64,000 nucleotides of DNA from Hydractinia symbiolongicarpus (Eukaryota; Cnidaria; Hydrozoa; Anthoathecata; Hydractiniidae), in assembly GCF_029227915.1 (NCBI RefSeq), contig NC_079879.1:17360001-17424000 (forward strand), in the 5' to 3' direction. Numbering within the stretch: the stretch's first letter is position 1; each line of letters opens with the position of its first letter. The position numbers and the translations under genes are program-made. This document shows, one piece after another, positions 21,095 through 34,612 of this stretch. Below the pieces are notes generated by a model. It did no database searches. It saw only the letters and a list, made by a program, of their open reading frames with translations, and was not told the DNA's origin.

Positions 21095-21810
21095 ACAGTA
21101 GACTCCCGGTGGCTCGAACACCGGTTAACTCGAACTTTTATTAGCTCGAACTGTTTTCTACGGTCCTTTGGACAGTTCTTAATACTTCCTTACAAAAACT
21201 ACTCGTTAACTCGAACCCCGGATAACTCGAACATTCGTCTTCTCGAACCATTTTTTGGTCCCCCTTAAGTTAATTTCTTCGGATAACTCGAACTTTTTAG
21301 TGTCTAAGTAGGAAATAAATGTTCGAAAAATGAATACTGGTATGTATTGTAGCCAGAAATTTTGAAAAAGTTGTTCTCAAATGATATCGTCTCTGCTGCT
21401 GATTTCGTCATCAACACCGACGAGTTCTTATCAGACGTCTTTGATGAAGAACATCCTGCAGAAGAAGACGCAGATGATGATGCTTCAAATGAGCCAATTC
21501 GCCCGCAATCTTATGATGTGCGTCAAGCTCTGGAGTTACTCCGGATGTTGTTTAGTGAAAATGGAACCTGTCTTCACAAAAACATTAACCTAATAAGTCG
21601 AGTTATTGAACCAGAACTATCAACAAGGCTAAGCCAAACCGACATACGAAATTTCTTTCAGTGTCTGAAGAAAAAATCGCCTTAAATCGAACTAATATCT
21701 CATTTTTGTCTAAGTTCGAATTAACGGGAGCTTCGCTTAAGTCGAAGATTCGTTTAGTCGAACTGTATCTCTGGTCCCATGGAGGTTTAAGTTACCGGGA
21801 GTTAACTGTA
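21095..21810 (+). mobile_element. Tigger/pogo-like DNA transposon, internally deleted
   Basis: Termini TACAGTAGACTCCCGGT (21095) and its imperfect inverse at 21794-21810. Subterminal regions are dense in TAACTCGAAC motifs on the left and TTCGAATTAAC-type inverses on the right, as in Tigger elements. Inside, 21359-21685 encodes a transposase C-terminus: an acidic stretch (EEDADDDASNE), DVRQALELLRMLF and QTDIRNFFQ. The DDE core is absent. TA at the ends would be the target duplication. Confidence 0.65.
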
Positions 21811-21899
21811 CTTATTGTTGTTGAAAAAAAGATAGTCAATGTTATAACTGAATCAGTAGAGAAAAAGATGCCAAAACTGTATTTAAGGAAGTGATCTGC

Positions 21900-24450
21900 A
21901 TAGTTAACAACTTCTTATCACGGGCCATTTATAAACAGAAATAAAATGTACTAGGTATCAACGTTTCAAATGTGGGCCATACTATTTTATGCAGCAAAAC
22001 TTTTTTTTTTGAGTCTACATGTAACCCCAAAAAATCTCCCCCCGTGGTGAAATTTCACCCTGGCCACTTGTAGCGGGCCCCAAAGATATGTTTTATGTTA
22101 TAAATGTGCAGTAAGTAATTTTGAAAGTTATGCTTGTAATTAGAGTGGTCAATTTTTAAAAAAAATCATTGAGCTCCAAAGTTGGTTTACGAGTGTTAAA
22201 AAAAAAAGTTAGAAAAACACATTTTTTACAATTACAAAAATTACAATTAGCTCATTAATTATGCATAATTAATGTCATTTTTGATCCCGAAAAAGATCAA
22301 ATTTTTTGTAAAGATATCCTTGGATGTCTTAGTAGTGCTATGAACTTGAAATTTTAGGTTTTACAATTCATATACGGGTAAATGTTCTAACATTGACATT
22401 ACTATTTTTTTAAATTCCTTCAGAGAACAGAAATTGAGGCTATGCATTAAATCCGATATTTTTTGACTTCAAAATGCACATAAATAGAGCACAAGAACCA
22501 GTAATAAAGTATAAAAGTATTCAGAATCGCAATGTCAGAACATGCTACATATAGAAAGGAAAATATTTGGAAAACCTGGGAGAATTAGCATTATTCTGTA
22601 ATAACGGCTCAGGGGCCACAAGACCCTGGGGACGAGGTTGCCACTGTTATTCTTTCTTGGTCCTCATACTTACCAGTGTAGCCTTTCCTCTTTGCACGGA
22701 GTTGTTTCCTTTGTGTTTTCTCGAATCTGTGTTTTTATGGTTCATATGGTGTATTCGGGTAATGTCAATGTTGCGTAAACCCTTAGAATAATAATGTCCT
22801 ACTGGGATATAAAGTTTCTCAAAAACACTGCTAAATCCTTGTTCACCCTCATTAAAACTAATAACTGCAGATGCTACAGCAATTTCCAAAGTTGTATGGC
22901 TAGAATAAACACGCTTTGGGCATCTTTAATAAATCATGTTGTGGAGCGATTAGTATTGTTGCAAAGTTAATAAAACACTGTCAATCTGCTAGATTTCATT
23001 TGAGCAGTGGCGCAACGTCTTTGTTCGCTTCACGAGTACTGTTGCTCTAGAGAATAACATTTTTCCGTAATAAGTTTAAACCAATATACCTGTGGCATTT
23101 TGTTTTTTGATATATAACAGTCGGTGACCGTGGATAAATCCATGATTCAATCCATCCTTTATTTAGAGCATTTCGAGTGTCTCGCTACTGTGATTAACAT
23201 TTTGCGTGACAGACAAACTTATACGGGCATTGTAATATAGACTAGCTGGGGGAACCGACGCCAGATTAAGTCACAAGTACCTGTGTGACCTTGTGTTGAA
23301 TGCGCGGTGAAGCACGTAATAAGAGCCCTACACTGTGTAATTTCAGATGTAGTTAAAACATGGGGTTAAGCCATTAACTAAGCGTTAATGCCAGCAAATC
23401 CAGTAAAGCACTGGCAACGATACAGCATTTCAGGTAACTCCTTGTCATTGCAAATAACAGTCAGCTGGCATGTAATTTTGTATTTTTGTAATTTTTGCGA
23501 AAAAGTGTTCATAAAAGTTTTAAATTTATAACAACAACGGGATGAGCTCTTATATGAACGTAAGGTATCGCACGATTATATAGGCATAATAGGCTTTCCA
23601 AAAAAACTTTATCGCAACTTTAAAATAAAAATACAGGAAACAGCCCATCGTTACCCCGTCCAGCTAAAAAACATCATTAAGTAATTTTATTTTTCGGAAT
23701 AAGTTTTTATGACAATAAATAAGATGAAGCTACCACACTGCATTTTCATTAGGCGTAGTAAGAAAGATTAAAGATTTTGTTGTAGCCAACTGTATTTATT
23801 TAGCTATTTTCACTTTTCACCAACAGCTAGCTAGATACCCCGTTGAAACTTAGTAAAAATAAGAGTGGCAAAAAAAGCGCAATTGGAAATATGGCTGACT
23901 AAGATAAAAAGCTGTTGTATCAAACTGAATGAAAAAGCTAGCAAGCTTCCTTGAAATCTATAGCTAATATACGCCAAAGTTCAAGATTTGCATGTGGCTA
24001 AAAAACGTAACAATATATTTACCTTAAGAAGTAAAAAGGCATAAACTAAAGTAAAACGAGTTTTATTTCAACTTCGTGTAAAATTGCCGATAAAAACGCA
24101 TGCTCTAAAACGGCTCCAAAATACTAATACGTACAACGTTACGTTACATAAAAATCACGTGATATAAAGAATTATCATTTTTTTGGAAATGATTGGGGAA
24201 AATGGTTTAGCATAGAGATTAAAAGAGTTAAAACCAGATAAGATAATTGAGAAAATCAGAGGAAAGTCAGTCTCTTATAAGGATCTTTCCTAAAGTAAAA
24301 TGGCTAAAAATACCTGGGGAGAAGGTTGGAGAAAGTGCCATTTCACAACCTTGTCCTTATCTTGTACTTTCTCTGAAATTGCGGCAACGCGGAAGCAATG
24401 TTAACATCTCGGGTAAAAAAATGGATAAAAAAATCTAATACTATGTGGGA
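21900..24450. other. Spacer, no gene seen
   Basis: Holds a GTGGTGAAATTTCACCCTGG element (about 22043; relatives at 3765 and 42355) and CCCTGGGGACGAGGTTG (about 22623; relative at 33578). No convincing coding frame on either strand. Confidence 0.5.
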
Positions 24451-24456
24451 ATAAAA

Positions 24457-24773
24457 ATGTGAGGTACCACACGTATTACTGAAAAGATGTGAGGTACCAA
24501 ACGTATCACTAAAAAAATGTGAGGTATCAAACGTATCACTGAAAAAATGTGAGGTACCAAACGTATCACTGAAAAAGAGGAGAAAAATGTGAGGTACCAA
24601 ACGTATCACTGAAAAAATGTGAGGTACCGAACGTATAACTGAAAAATGTGATGTACCAAACGTATCACTGAAAAAATGTGAGGTACCGAACGTATAACTG
24701 AAAAATGTGAGGTACCAAACGTATCACTGACAAATGTGAGGTAACGAACGTATCGCTGAAAAAGAGGAGAAAA
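24457..24773 (+). repeat. 30-bp minisatellite, about 10 units
   Basis: Unit ATGTGAGGTACCAAACGTAT followed by CACTGAAAAA. Units 4 and 10 carry a GAGGAGAAAA insertion, suggesting a higher-order period of six units. Confidence 0.85.
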
Positions 24774-25841
24774 AACCTTCAGTCACGTTTTATTTATTTA
24801 TTTATTATTTACACGTTAATAACGCAATAAAGTAATAAATATTTTATTTAAAAATATACAATAATCAACATGTCCTTCTTGTTTTGTGTTGTACAATTGA
24901 GCAAGCTCTTTTAAAATTTACAGTGCTAGAAGTACCTGTGACTCACTTAACAAAATAGCATTCCGTCGATAAAAGGTAATCAGCTCTGGAACGGAGAGAA
25001 AAGTCTAAATTGGAAATTAATAGTATTGTATATATTGTATATATATTGTAATCAGGGCTTTTGGGGATCAAGGTTACCTTTAACTGTAAAAACGGCTAAA
25101 TTTAACATTTTTATGCTGGTGGCAGTATTTCTGGTTTAAAGATAATAAAAAGTCAATGCTATCTTTCGACAGAAAAACTGTCGACTGGTTTTCGAAAAGG
25201 AGTCCTAAATATAGATTTAGATGGCCCAACATTATAATATCTAACTTATGGAAATTATTTTTAGACGGTGGTTTAAAACGCTTATTCTTCAGAGAAATCT
25301 CTGTGAATAATTACTTGCGAGACGTTGGCCCATAGAAAAATCCAAGGAAATTAAACCGTCAAAAACACCTATGAAAATTCACCCGTCGACACCGGCAGCT
25401 TCTTTTCTGACTTACAAACATATGGACAGACGAACGCATCCTTTTTCGCATCCTGTTTCAAAGTTCTATGCATATATAACAGAATAAAAGTGCGCTAATA
25501 TCTAGTTTGTTTACTTACATGCAAATCGAACCCATCAAGACTATAAGAAGCATTTGGTATCGTTATTATTCTAAAAAAAATGAATAAAAACTGTCTGAAG
25601 AGGATAATCTCCATGGTCTTCCCCATAATATCGGTATGCTACAGACCCTCCAAAAATACAACAACAAAACAGTATTATGAATATAATTAAAATATCGGCC
25701 AAAAGTAAGAAAGTTTTTGATGTTGTCGAAAATTGTTTGTGGAATTATGAATTAAAATACAGTTTTTTTGGAACCATGCATATTTGACTGTACTGCAAAG
25801 AAAGTGTACTACTTCTAAAAGAGATACAATCTTTTTGAAGA

Positions 25842-26092
25842 ATGGAAAAAAGTGAAGAAATTTTATTCGAGTCACGAAAATTATCTGACATTTTTTGTCT
25901 AGGAGGTAGCTCTAATGAAAATGTCATTATTGGTGATTGCTGCGAAAGCCTAAAGACTTTTCTTACCTAAAAGACCGAACATCGCCTTTATGATATACGT
26001 GCAATGTATACGGATGATTATCAGAATCTCGCACGACAAATGAACCTTCCTAAAAAAGAAGATTTTATAAAACAAACATTGCTAAGCAATTA
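25842..26092 (+). pseudogene. Short coding-like stretch with one stop, unrecognised
   Basis: ATG at 25842, 41 codons (MEKSEEILFESRKLSDIF), one TAA, then 40 more codons in the same frame (DIRAMYTDDYQNLARQM) to a TAA. TTTTCTTACCTAAAAG just before the second part could be a splice acceptor, so two exons are possible. No family recognised. Confidence 0.25.
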
Positions 26093-26579
26093 ATTTTTCT
26101 CCGCTTTCTATTTCTTGCTATCTCAAGTTATTTTCTGTCCCCTGTCAAAGACGCAATAAATTTTTGTATATCTTATCGTCACTTTTACTTACCTGGATAT
26201 GTGTTGAAAAAAAGTTACCATGTTGGACAAAAAGTAGGTAGGTTTTTTGACGGTTATGGAAATTTTATCTGACAAACAATTTTATAAGACAGAAATATAG
26301 AAAAGTGACGAAAATTCATTTTAAAGTTATAAAAAATAGACAAAAGTAAAAAAGGTGGCCAGATTTATTTTCGACAAATAATTTGCCCCACCAAAATTAT
26401 GATAAAATAGATTGGCAGGCTAATTTGCAAATATAATAATATTCACCTCTTGTTTTTTTCGTAATATATTTTCAGCCTCACTACGTTTCATTTTTCCTTT
26501 GTACCAAGAATAATTATTAAGTACAGTGGCTTCAGACTGTGGAATACATCCTACGGTAAAAAAAAGAATTTGGAAAGTT

Positions 26580-27810
26580 TCTAATAATACTTTTTTGAAA
26601 AAACAATGTCTTAACAACGTTCCCATGGACGTTTTTTTCCGGTGTATATTTAAAACGGCATATCGGAAAAGTGGGATGCGGGATGCAGGATGACCTATCG
26701 GGACAACATATCGGGATGCAGGATGCGAGACCGAACATCGCGTAGACATTAAAATAAACTACGCTGGAATTTTCTAAAAAGAATACAACAGTTAGAAATG
26801 AATGATTTGATTTTTTTTCGCTTGGTGAACTTAATGTGATACGAAACAATTTGTTTGACATTGAATTTTTATGTATCCTTTGGCGAGGTTGAGATATCAA
26901 GCAACAAATGTAAATGCCTCGCATCTGAAAAAGTAGTGCTTCGAGCTATACACTCTAAAAAGTGATTGAAATGGTTGATATTGCAGAAACCAGTCTATGT
27001 GTGAGTGTTTATTTCATTGAGTAAGAAAAACGAAAACTTTCGTGACTACGAATTGCCCATTTAGAGTAGAAACCAGATTTTCACAACATATAGCACAGAA
27101 AAGTAGACACAACTCTGTTTTGTTTTCTCGTATCTAAACTCAACTATCCGCGCTACAAATTACGGTCTACCGACCGAAATGATCAGGAAAATTAATGCGC
27201 GAAAAGTTTGCCAGTGTAGTGTGTTGAGATATTGTATGATTGCAAGCTGTTATTCTTATCATTGTGAATATTATTTTGTAGTGTGAAACTCGATTCTGGA
27301 TTTTAGACGCATTTCGATTATTCTTCTGGACACGATTTTGTAACTGGATTTTGGATGTTTGCTTGCTGGACAAGATTTTACACATTTTGAATTTTGAATA
27401 TATCTGTTTTTTGTTTATTATTTGTACTAATTGATACCAGCAAAAAGTAATCCCTTTTTGAAGGATATCCTTTCTACCCACTCTGCACATTTAAAATTTT
27501 CAAAGCAGAGTCGCCTTCCCTTATCCTTTGTGTTTTTTATAATTCACATTTTTTTGAATTTGTTAAAATTCTGTTAATTTTCGTTATACTTTATTAAGTC
27601 TGTGAAAAATAAACAAAAATGTTACTTATTCATTATCGAGTTTTTTTCGTGCGTTGAATCCATGGCGAGAAAAAATAACATTGACGCGGTCATTATTCTA
27701 TTTCGATGATTTTTTTGCATCCCAAATCCTGCATCCCGCATCCTGCATCCCGTGTCCCAGTCAGCATCCCGCATCCGGCATCCCACTTTTCCGATATGCC
27801 TATTTAAAAC
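26580..27810. repeat. Inverted pair of GGGATGC-containing repeats
   Basis: Arm 26640-26740 and arm 27715-27810 are inverted. Both share GGCATATCGGAAAAGTGGGA followed by short GGGATGC/AGGATGC iterations. About 1 kb lies between them without a gene. A foldback element or two opposed insertions. Confidence 0.6.
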
Positions 27811-28625
27811 AACATCTTTCAACAGAGATCTCCTCCGCCTATGATAACGACAGCCTTCCTGGTTGGAGGAAGGAAGGATATTAGAAATACAAAATATTAG
27901 TTGTCTAGAATACATTAAGTTTTTAGATATTGATCTTGTCAAGATTGTGCAGTTGGTGTTAATGCTGGTTGGAGTCCCCTGGGATCCATTAAACTTAATA
28001 TAGTTTTCTGTCCTCCTAGATTAAACGTATTGTTGCTAGTCTATTTGCAGCTATCTGTGGCAGGCTAGCAACGTACGTATTTTAGTATAATTGTCATAAA
28101 GAATAACATTTCCTTTAGTTTCTTCCTTTATAGCAGATGTCATAACAAGTTTCTTTTATAAGAATTTAGGTGGAGCATAAATGCCCTGGCTTAGCATGTT
28201 AAATTTAAATTTCTCACTTTTTTAAATCGGTGTTTGCTGGAAGAGTTATTTTAAGAGTTTAGCGTTATATTATATAGATCACAACCAAACAATCTGGGTG
28301 ATCGAAATGTCAATACTACGACCCAAACTTAGTGATAGACACACCAGTTAGATGTAAGTAGCTAGTAATGGAAATTTTAAACGTTCGTGTGTTGTAGATA
28401 AAGCAAAGCTAGAATTCTCATCCAGCAAGGGCGTGTATCTTGTTTAAGAGAAGTGGTTGATTCACAAACATTCACATTCGCGACATAGTTACATATGTTT
28501 GGTTAACCAGCAGAAAAAATGCGAGCAACAGCGTAAAAGAGTTTTATGATATATAACAGCAAGCGAGAGAAAAAAAAAGATTTATTTATTGTTTAACTGA
28601 ATAATTTGAAAACATTCTGTATAGC

Positions 28626-28826
28626 TTCCGGTGGAGACAGAAAGGGACGTTGTATACCAACCTTACTAATAACTTTTCAAAGATTTCTACATTTATTCAA
28701 CCTACAAATACACTGGACCTTTCAACTTGTGATATTGAAATAAAAGATACTCCTGATTACTGCTCAGTTAAAAGAAATTTATTGAATATGTCTTTCCCTT
28801 CTTTTATAGACTCAAAAATTCGCTAA
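28626..28826 (+). other. Open coding-like stretch, unrecognised
   Basis: 66 codons to a TAA (for example TLYTNLTNNFSKISTFIQ, IKDTPDYCSVKRNLLNMSF). TTCTGTATAG just upstream could be an acceptor, making this a terminal exon. No partner exon found. Confidence 0.2.
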
Positions 28827-29304
28827 TGAAGTTGGAATCGATGTAAACAAACACCAATATGCTATTTACCAACACCGCCCAAGATAGCTAAGCAAATCTT
28901 CTGCCGGCAAAATTTATCACCGAAAAAGCCGTTAACTGCTACTTCATCAACTAACATTATGCCACCTCGACTCAATCGCGTGCTCTAGTTTACCGGCAAG
29001 CAGGCCTGGCTGGGTTTACCCAGTTAGAAGAATATCTTCTTCGTGTAATTTGATTTCACTTAACACGAAGATGACTTTCTCCTAACGAAGCAAAATTGCA
29101 ATTCTATGGCACATGTTGGAAGAATTAATTTGTTTTCAAAGAGTTTGTGTTGTAAATATATCCAAATAAAAAGAAAATGGACACGTGGAGAAACAAAATA
29201 CAATCTCGTATTTTGCAAATGGTTGTTTCTTGTTCGATTTGCTAGAAAAAAGATCACCGTTTCAAAATATTAAAAACAACATTGATGGCAATGTTAACAA
29301 AATA

Positions 29305-29500
29305 TGTGGATAGCTGTAGCTTAGTTGATAGAGGGCTGTACTCATGCTGAAATGATGTGGTGTTCCATTCCCAAGATGAGCCGTGGTTGGAGAAAAATTC
29401 AGAAGGAATCTTCAAAAACTTTAGAACCGTGACGGTACATTTTTGGCGCCGTAGCTTAGTGGTTAGAATATTCGCACTTTGTGCGGCAGACACTAAGTTA
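29305..29500 (+). repeat. Two tRNA-headed SINE-like segments
   Basis: TAGCTTAGTTGATAGAG (about 29318) with TGTTCCATTCC, and GCCGTAGCTTAGTGGTTAGA (about 29450) resemble Pol III A boxes and a B box. They are related to the SINEs at 63.2 and 63.9 kb. Confidence 0.45.
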
Positions 29501-29702
29501 AGTAAGTGCTATTTTATTCATGTTTATTTGTCTGAAGATAGATGAAAGTTGCGCCATTTTGAAATAAGTCCGACAACGTGTTTCAGACGAAAAACGTTTT
29601 GAAAATATGCAAAAACCGTCAGTTATAATGTGTAATCGTTGAAATAAACAAAGTAAACGTTTCCTTGAAATGCTGCGTGAATGTTAAATAATCACTATTA
29701 CT

Positions 29703-32282
29703 CTAACCTTTTACTTGTGTGTATTCCTCCATTCGACAATCACAGGTTGAATTACATGAAGCTGATTCTTTTGTAGGTGACAACGTGTGTAGAATTTTTC
29801 GAACACCATCCAATGTAAATTTTTTAATCTTAATAATTTGTTCCTTGGTGTCTTTAAGTTTTGCGGGAAACTTTGATGGAAGACTATCTACGTCTACCAT
29901 GTCGTCGTAATCGTTATCTATTTCTTCATAAACGTACTCCGAACTGCTGCTTGAATCTACATATAACAAACATGCAATGTTAGAAGAACATAAAACAACA
30001 AACACAAAAACGGCAACGACAACAATGACAATAAATACTCTGGTCTGCGTAATATACCCTTATTGCAAGTGCCCTAAACCTAAAGTAACACTAGAAACCT
30101 TGATTTAACAAATTTTATATGAAGAATTTTTTTAGTACCTGGTAAGGAGAACTGTGTCTGCCTTGAATTCCATGGAGTTTCAACGATAGGTCGTTGTTCC
30201 ATGCTGTTTGTGCGTGATTCCTGAATGCGAAAGTTAGGTTTCTGAGCTGAGGGAGGGTCAGGTCTATACTCTTGATTTAGCACGTTATACCCTGGTCTGT
30301 GTGTATGAATCTTGGAATCTTCTTCTATATTTAGATATCTCTGTGCCGTGAAGCCAGTTTTGTCGTGTGACGCGTCGACAGGTATCTCCACTGGCGGGCG
30401 GTTTAGTCTTCTATTATTGTTTTGAAAAGGTTGAACACCTAAGTTGCGTGGTCCTTCTGGCAAATCTTGTTGAGGATAGAAATTGTTACTTTCTATGTTT
30501 AAAAGTTCTGCCAATGGTGAGGTAGAAACAAGCCTGTATTGCTTAGGTTTCTTCTCACAACTATTACTAACTTCTTGTGATGTAGGTTGTTGACTCGTAG
30601 GTAAAGGTGGTAGCGCTTTGCTGGTATGTCTTTCGGTAGAACCTCTTCTTGGAATGTTGGGTTCCGGTGCATATCGTGGTTTACTTATTAAAGATTGTTT
30701 TTTGGCGTGTTGCTTATATTTTGATTGACAGTTAATTCTTTCAGGTAAGGGAGGAGGCTTAACAGGTAATTGTATGCGTGCTTGGATCTCTTTTTGCAGC
30801 TTAGAATTTAATCTTGGGTGCAGGTCACGCTGATATGAAGGTGGAATTGGAGATGGTCCCCTGTTAACTAAGTAGAAATTAATAAATATAATTAAATTGA
30901 TTTATGGATGACATTTTATTTTTTGAATGGAATTGGAGGAGGATGTAACAGGCCCTGTTGCAAAGGAGTGGAAATTTTGCCATTATCCAATCGTTTTAAA
31001 TAACTTTTCTTTTCGGTGAGATGGCCAGACTTTTTTTATTTTCTTACTAGCCGATAAGGCCCGTGGAGAAATCGACTTAGGCAAGGGTACAATGGAAAAG
31101 AGAACCATAACTTGAATTTTGATGACGTCTGCTAGGAAATGTCAATACACAAAAAAATTTCGGAAATTTGTTTACACGTTGCCTTTATTGTGTAGAGCTG
31201 AAAACGCTGATGAATAAGATGTATAGGATCAAGCGGTTTTGACAAACGGTTAAGGAGATATAAAGGTTTAAAAGTTTTGCTGACGTCAGAAAATTCTCCC
31301 CAAAATTAAAAAAAAATTTTTTAGAAATTGGTATACCCGTTGCCTTAATCGTACAGAGCTTCGAACGCTAATCAAGAAAATGTATAGGATCGTGTACTTA
31401 TGGCAAACGGTTACGGAAATATTGTGGTTTAGAAAGGTGTTTTGATGCCGTCATTAACCTGCTATTCCGAAACGGATTCAGCGACACAGGTGTGGGAAAA
31501 CTAGGGTCCCCGAAGCGTGTCTATCAAGCATAATTATAATCTAGGAGGATATTTCCATCCTTCTAATGTTAACTAAATAACAGAACTTAACAACTTAAAG
31601 TAATATGTTTAAAACAAGAATGTGCAAAGAGCTTTTTTAACCGTAAACTGTCAAATACAACACTTCAATCAAAGCTAGTTCATGATGTCATGTATAATCA
31701 GTGGAATGTCTGAATCTAAAATCTTCAGATACATGCAAGATTTTTTTAAAAAATATACAAATTCTTAGGCAACTTTTCAAGCTTTTCTTATGAAATTGAC
31801 TTGTTTCTTTTCGCGGGAGGTAAGCTATAACTTTATGTTTTAGAATAAGTACAGGTTCGATGGCTTATTTCTTTTCTAATTCATATATTTGTTGCTCAAT
31901 CAGGTTAGTGTGCTAAATCAAACTTTTTTTATATGAAATTTACATGACTACATAAAAGAAGAAGCTATGCCTTATGATTCCTGTTTTTGAATTTTCTTTT
32001 TATCTACTCCAGGCATGTCTGTTGCTTGGAAATTATTACATTTTCAAATCTTGCTAATAAAGTCTTGCTTAGACGTATAGTTACTGTATGTTAAATAATA
32101 CAAGCCATACCATTTTGTCTATTGGCAAACATATCTTGAACTTTTTCCTCAATCTCGTATGTTAATCGATTCTTGTGCTCCTGGCAATCAATAACATTTT
32201 TTCCTTTTATTTTGTACTTAATAACTGCTTGATAAAAGAACTGTGTTCTCGCTTAATATTCTTAAAGCAGACGTGCAAACTC
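29703..32282 (-). CDS. Proline- and tyrosine-rich protein, 3' exons (5' end not found)
   Basis: Three exons with matching phases. The upstream exon ends at 32111 (TYEIEEKVQDMFANRQNG; donor GTATGG, phase 1), with its acceptor either near 32240 or near 32225. The large exon is 30867-30139 (729 nt), with SPIPPSYQRDLHPRLN, LPVKPPPLPERIN, SKALPPLPTSQQ and PPVEIPVDASHD. The last exon is 29956-29703, with SSSSSEYVYEEIDNDYDDM, a basic helix and TAG. Pro-rich stretches suit SH3 partners and EYVYEEID suits a phosphotyrosine SH2 site. No globular domain is seen. It lies tail-to-head behind the SH2 adaptor gene, in the same orientation, and looks like another signalling scaffold. Earlier exons between 32.3 and 34.6 kb were not identified. 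Confidence 0.6.
31040..31500 (-). repeat. Inverted copy of the CRE-palindrome repeat
   Basis: Begins CGATAAGGCCCGTGG, the inverse of 20003 and 20500, and contains GCTGACGTCAGAAAAT and ATGTATAGGATC blocks. Sits in an intron of the 29.7-kb gene. Confidence 0.6.
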
Positions 32283-34612
32283 AGCATCATTTACTAACGA
32301 AGGATGCCACAGTTGTGGTTTTCTCTTTTTTCACCTTCAAATATTTTTTAATAAAACTATAAAACAGAAGCATTAACATATGTTATTGGATGTTTCTTTC
32401 TTTTTTCTTACGTTTTTCAACGTTCTGGTATCTCTAAGGTGACGGAAAATTCAATTTTTTCAAATCTCTTTAACATAATCCCTTTTCACGATGCTTTAAT
32501 ACTAGCCATTATCTCAAAGGATAGAAACTTAATAAAGCTAGCACGAATTAACAAAAGGCTGATAACTGAAACCGCGTTTCACGAATTTGCTGCAAGCTGT
32601 CATGGAGCTAAAGGTAGCTGAGCAAAATGATATTGTGTAAGACAAGGTTGTTGTGTAATTTTGAACACCATGGAATTATTTGCTACTCAGAAGCTCATTT
32701 TATGTATCTTTCTAACAAACACTTATTACAACCTTGCCCCCTGGGCTAACGCAGCCATCAGCATCAGGGTTTGCAGTACATCAAACTATTATCTTATTTT
32801 CAAACATAAAAATGACATATTTTTCTTGACAGCAAAAAGGAGTTATTTTCCTGACTTTGACTAAAGAATTGCATCTTACGGTACAGATTACAGTATGACA
32901 TACAAGCAGTAAGCCTACAGTCCAAGGGAATCCACCAATTGGCTTGCCGTTGCTATTTTGGCGAGAAAAAGTTAGTGTGAAAGAGAGACAACGAATGTTA
33001 TTAATAGAGATATTTTTTTAAAGATCTAATATCTTTACTGTTATTATCCGAACCTTCACCAATATTGTTGACCATAACAGTCCATGTGAGGCTTTAATGT
33101 GTCGCGAAATGTTTTACTTAACTTCTGAAATCAGAGTTTTCTAAAAAGAAAATTATACGAAAACAAAAATTTGGTTCACTAGATCATGTTAGCAATCCAT
33201 GACATTAAAATATAAATGTTGTTTACAAAGGCAAATTCAGCTTTTTGTTGTGCTTTTGTCTCCTTTTACATTCCACATAGAGTTGGCAAAATAAAAACGA
33301 GCGATTTTATACTATATTCGTTTCCACATATTCTTAACTTTCGGGAAAATCATCCTGACATACTTTTAGCATATTTTTAGCACAGTTAAGGTTGAAAGAA
33401 TGAAAACTGGTGTGAAAATCATCTCTAAGGAGCTGTTGTTTAAGCAGTCTAACTTAATTCACTAACAGACGGTTAAGAAAATATATTTTACGCCAATGAT
33501 GGGATACAATTGACTTACAAAGATTAAAAAACAAAGCCCAGCATCTATGGCCTTCTTAATGTTAAAGTATGGAGGGGACCCTGGGAACGAGGTTGTGCTA
33601 TTCATTTAGTTACCCCTTAGAGCGTCTAAAAAATCCTTTTAGACTTTGAAATTTAAAAGGATATTTTTAAAGTTTATTGCTTCTATATAAGAACTAACAG
33701 GAACTTAAACGATAAAATCAGTTCAGAGTGAATTTATAAAGTTTAAGATTGGTACCAAGCTGCAACGCAGACTGCAGACGAGGTTGATTAGAGAGTAAAC
33801 ACTTAGTCAATCGATGAAAGTACAGCTTGCAGTCGCTATCCCAAATATTGTCTCGCAGTCAACCTGCAAGAGTAAAAATATCAAATCAATTTTGTAGTCA
33901 CGTTGTCCTGATATCCAGTTAAGTCAGGTTATGTGTTGCGAAGGTGTACTTACGGAGGTGATTTTTTGAATACCTCATCAAACAAAATAAATTGTGCGAC
34001 AAAAATCACCCGGAATATTTCGTCACTTTTGTCTAAGATTTTTTTCGTCTGATAAGATGGATTTTTTAAAATAAGTAAAAATATGTGTTTTAGATAAAAT
34101 AATTTTATGAAAATACTTTGTTCATCTTTTAAAAACAATTATTTACAATATAATATTCACAACAAATTTTCTAAAGAAATCGAAAAACTTTGTTTAAAGA
34201 CATTATGGGTAAAATAGCGTCTTGATATACATTTTGAGAATGATGATGGGTCGTCGAGTTTCTTTTGTTTCGATATATATTTGCTCCTCGCTTTGTAAGT
34301 TATAAGCTAGGAACGTAAGCTAAACAAGACAAAATTGATTGAGGCAAATTAAGCAAGAAAAAATAAGCGAGACAAAGACACATAGGAAGATATGGGTAAA
34401 CGAGGATCTACCAAATTTTCTTATATTTTGAAGGTGCATGAACTGTTTTTCCTTAACATCGTCGTTTTCTTCACTTGTAACTCGATTTTTCTGTTCTCGT
34501 ACAGGCTATCGTAAAACTTTAACGTATTCTTCGGTGGCTCAACACAACGGCAGGCGATGGATGGGAGTTGTGTTTAAGAAGATAGTTCAACTGATACGAT
34601 TTACTTTCACGT

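Noticed and set aside
24343-24609. Minus-strand frame with repeated FSDTFGTSHF peptides
   Set aside because: Translation of the 30-bp minisatellite, not a gene.
29450-29500. A true tRNA gene
   Set aside because: The head matches Pol III boxes but no complete cloverleaf can be drawn; it belongs with the SINE heads at 63 kb.
32439-32621. Plus-strand 60-codon frame as a small gene
   Set aside because: No ATG-supported start, no motif, and it lies among minus-strand exons and introns.
33950-34080. Minus-strand exon with a strong GTAAGT donor (DEVFKKSPP)
   Set aside because: The sequence looks like a dispersed repeat, its phase does not fit the exon ending at 32111, and the peptide has no neighbour.
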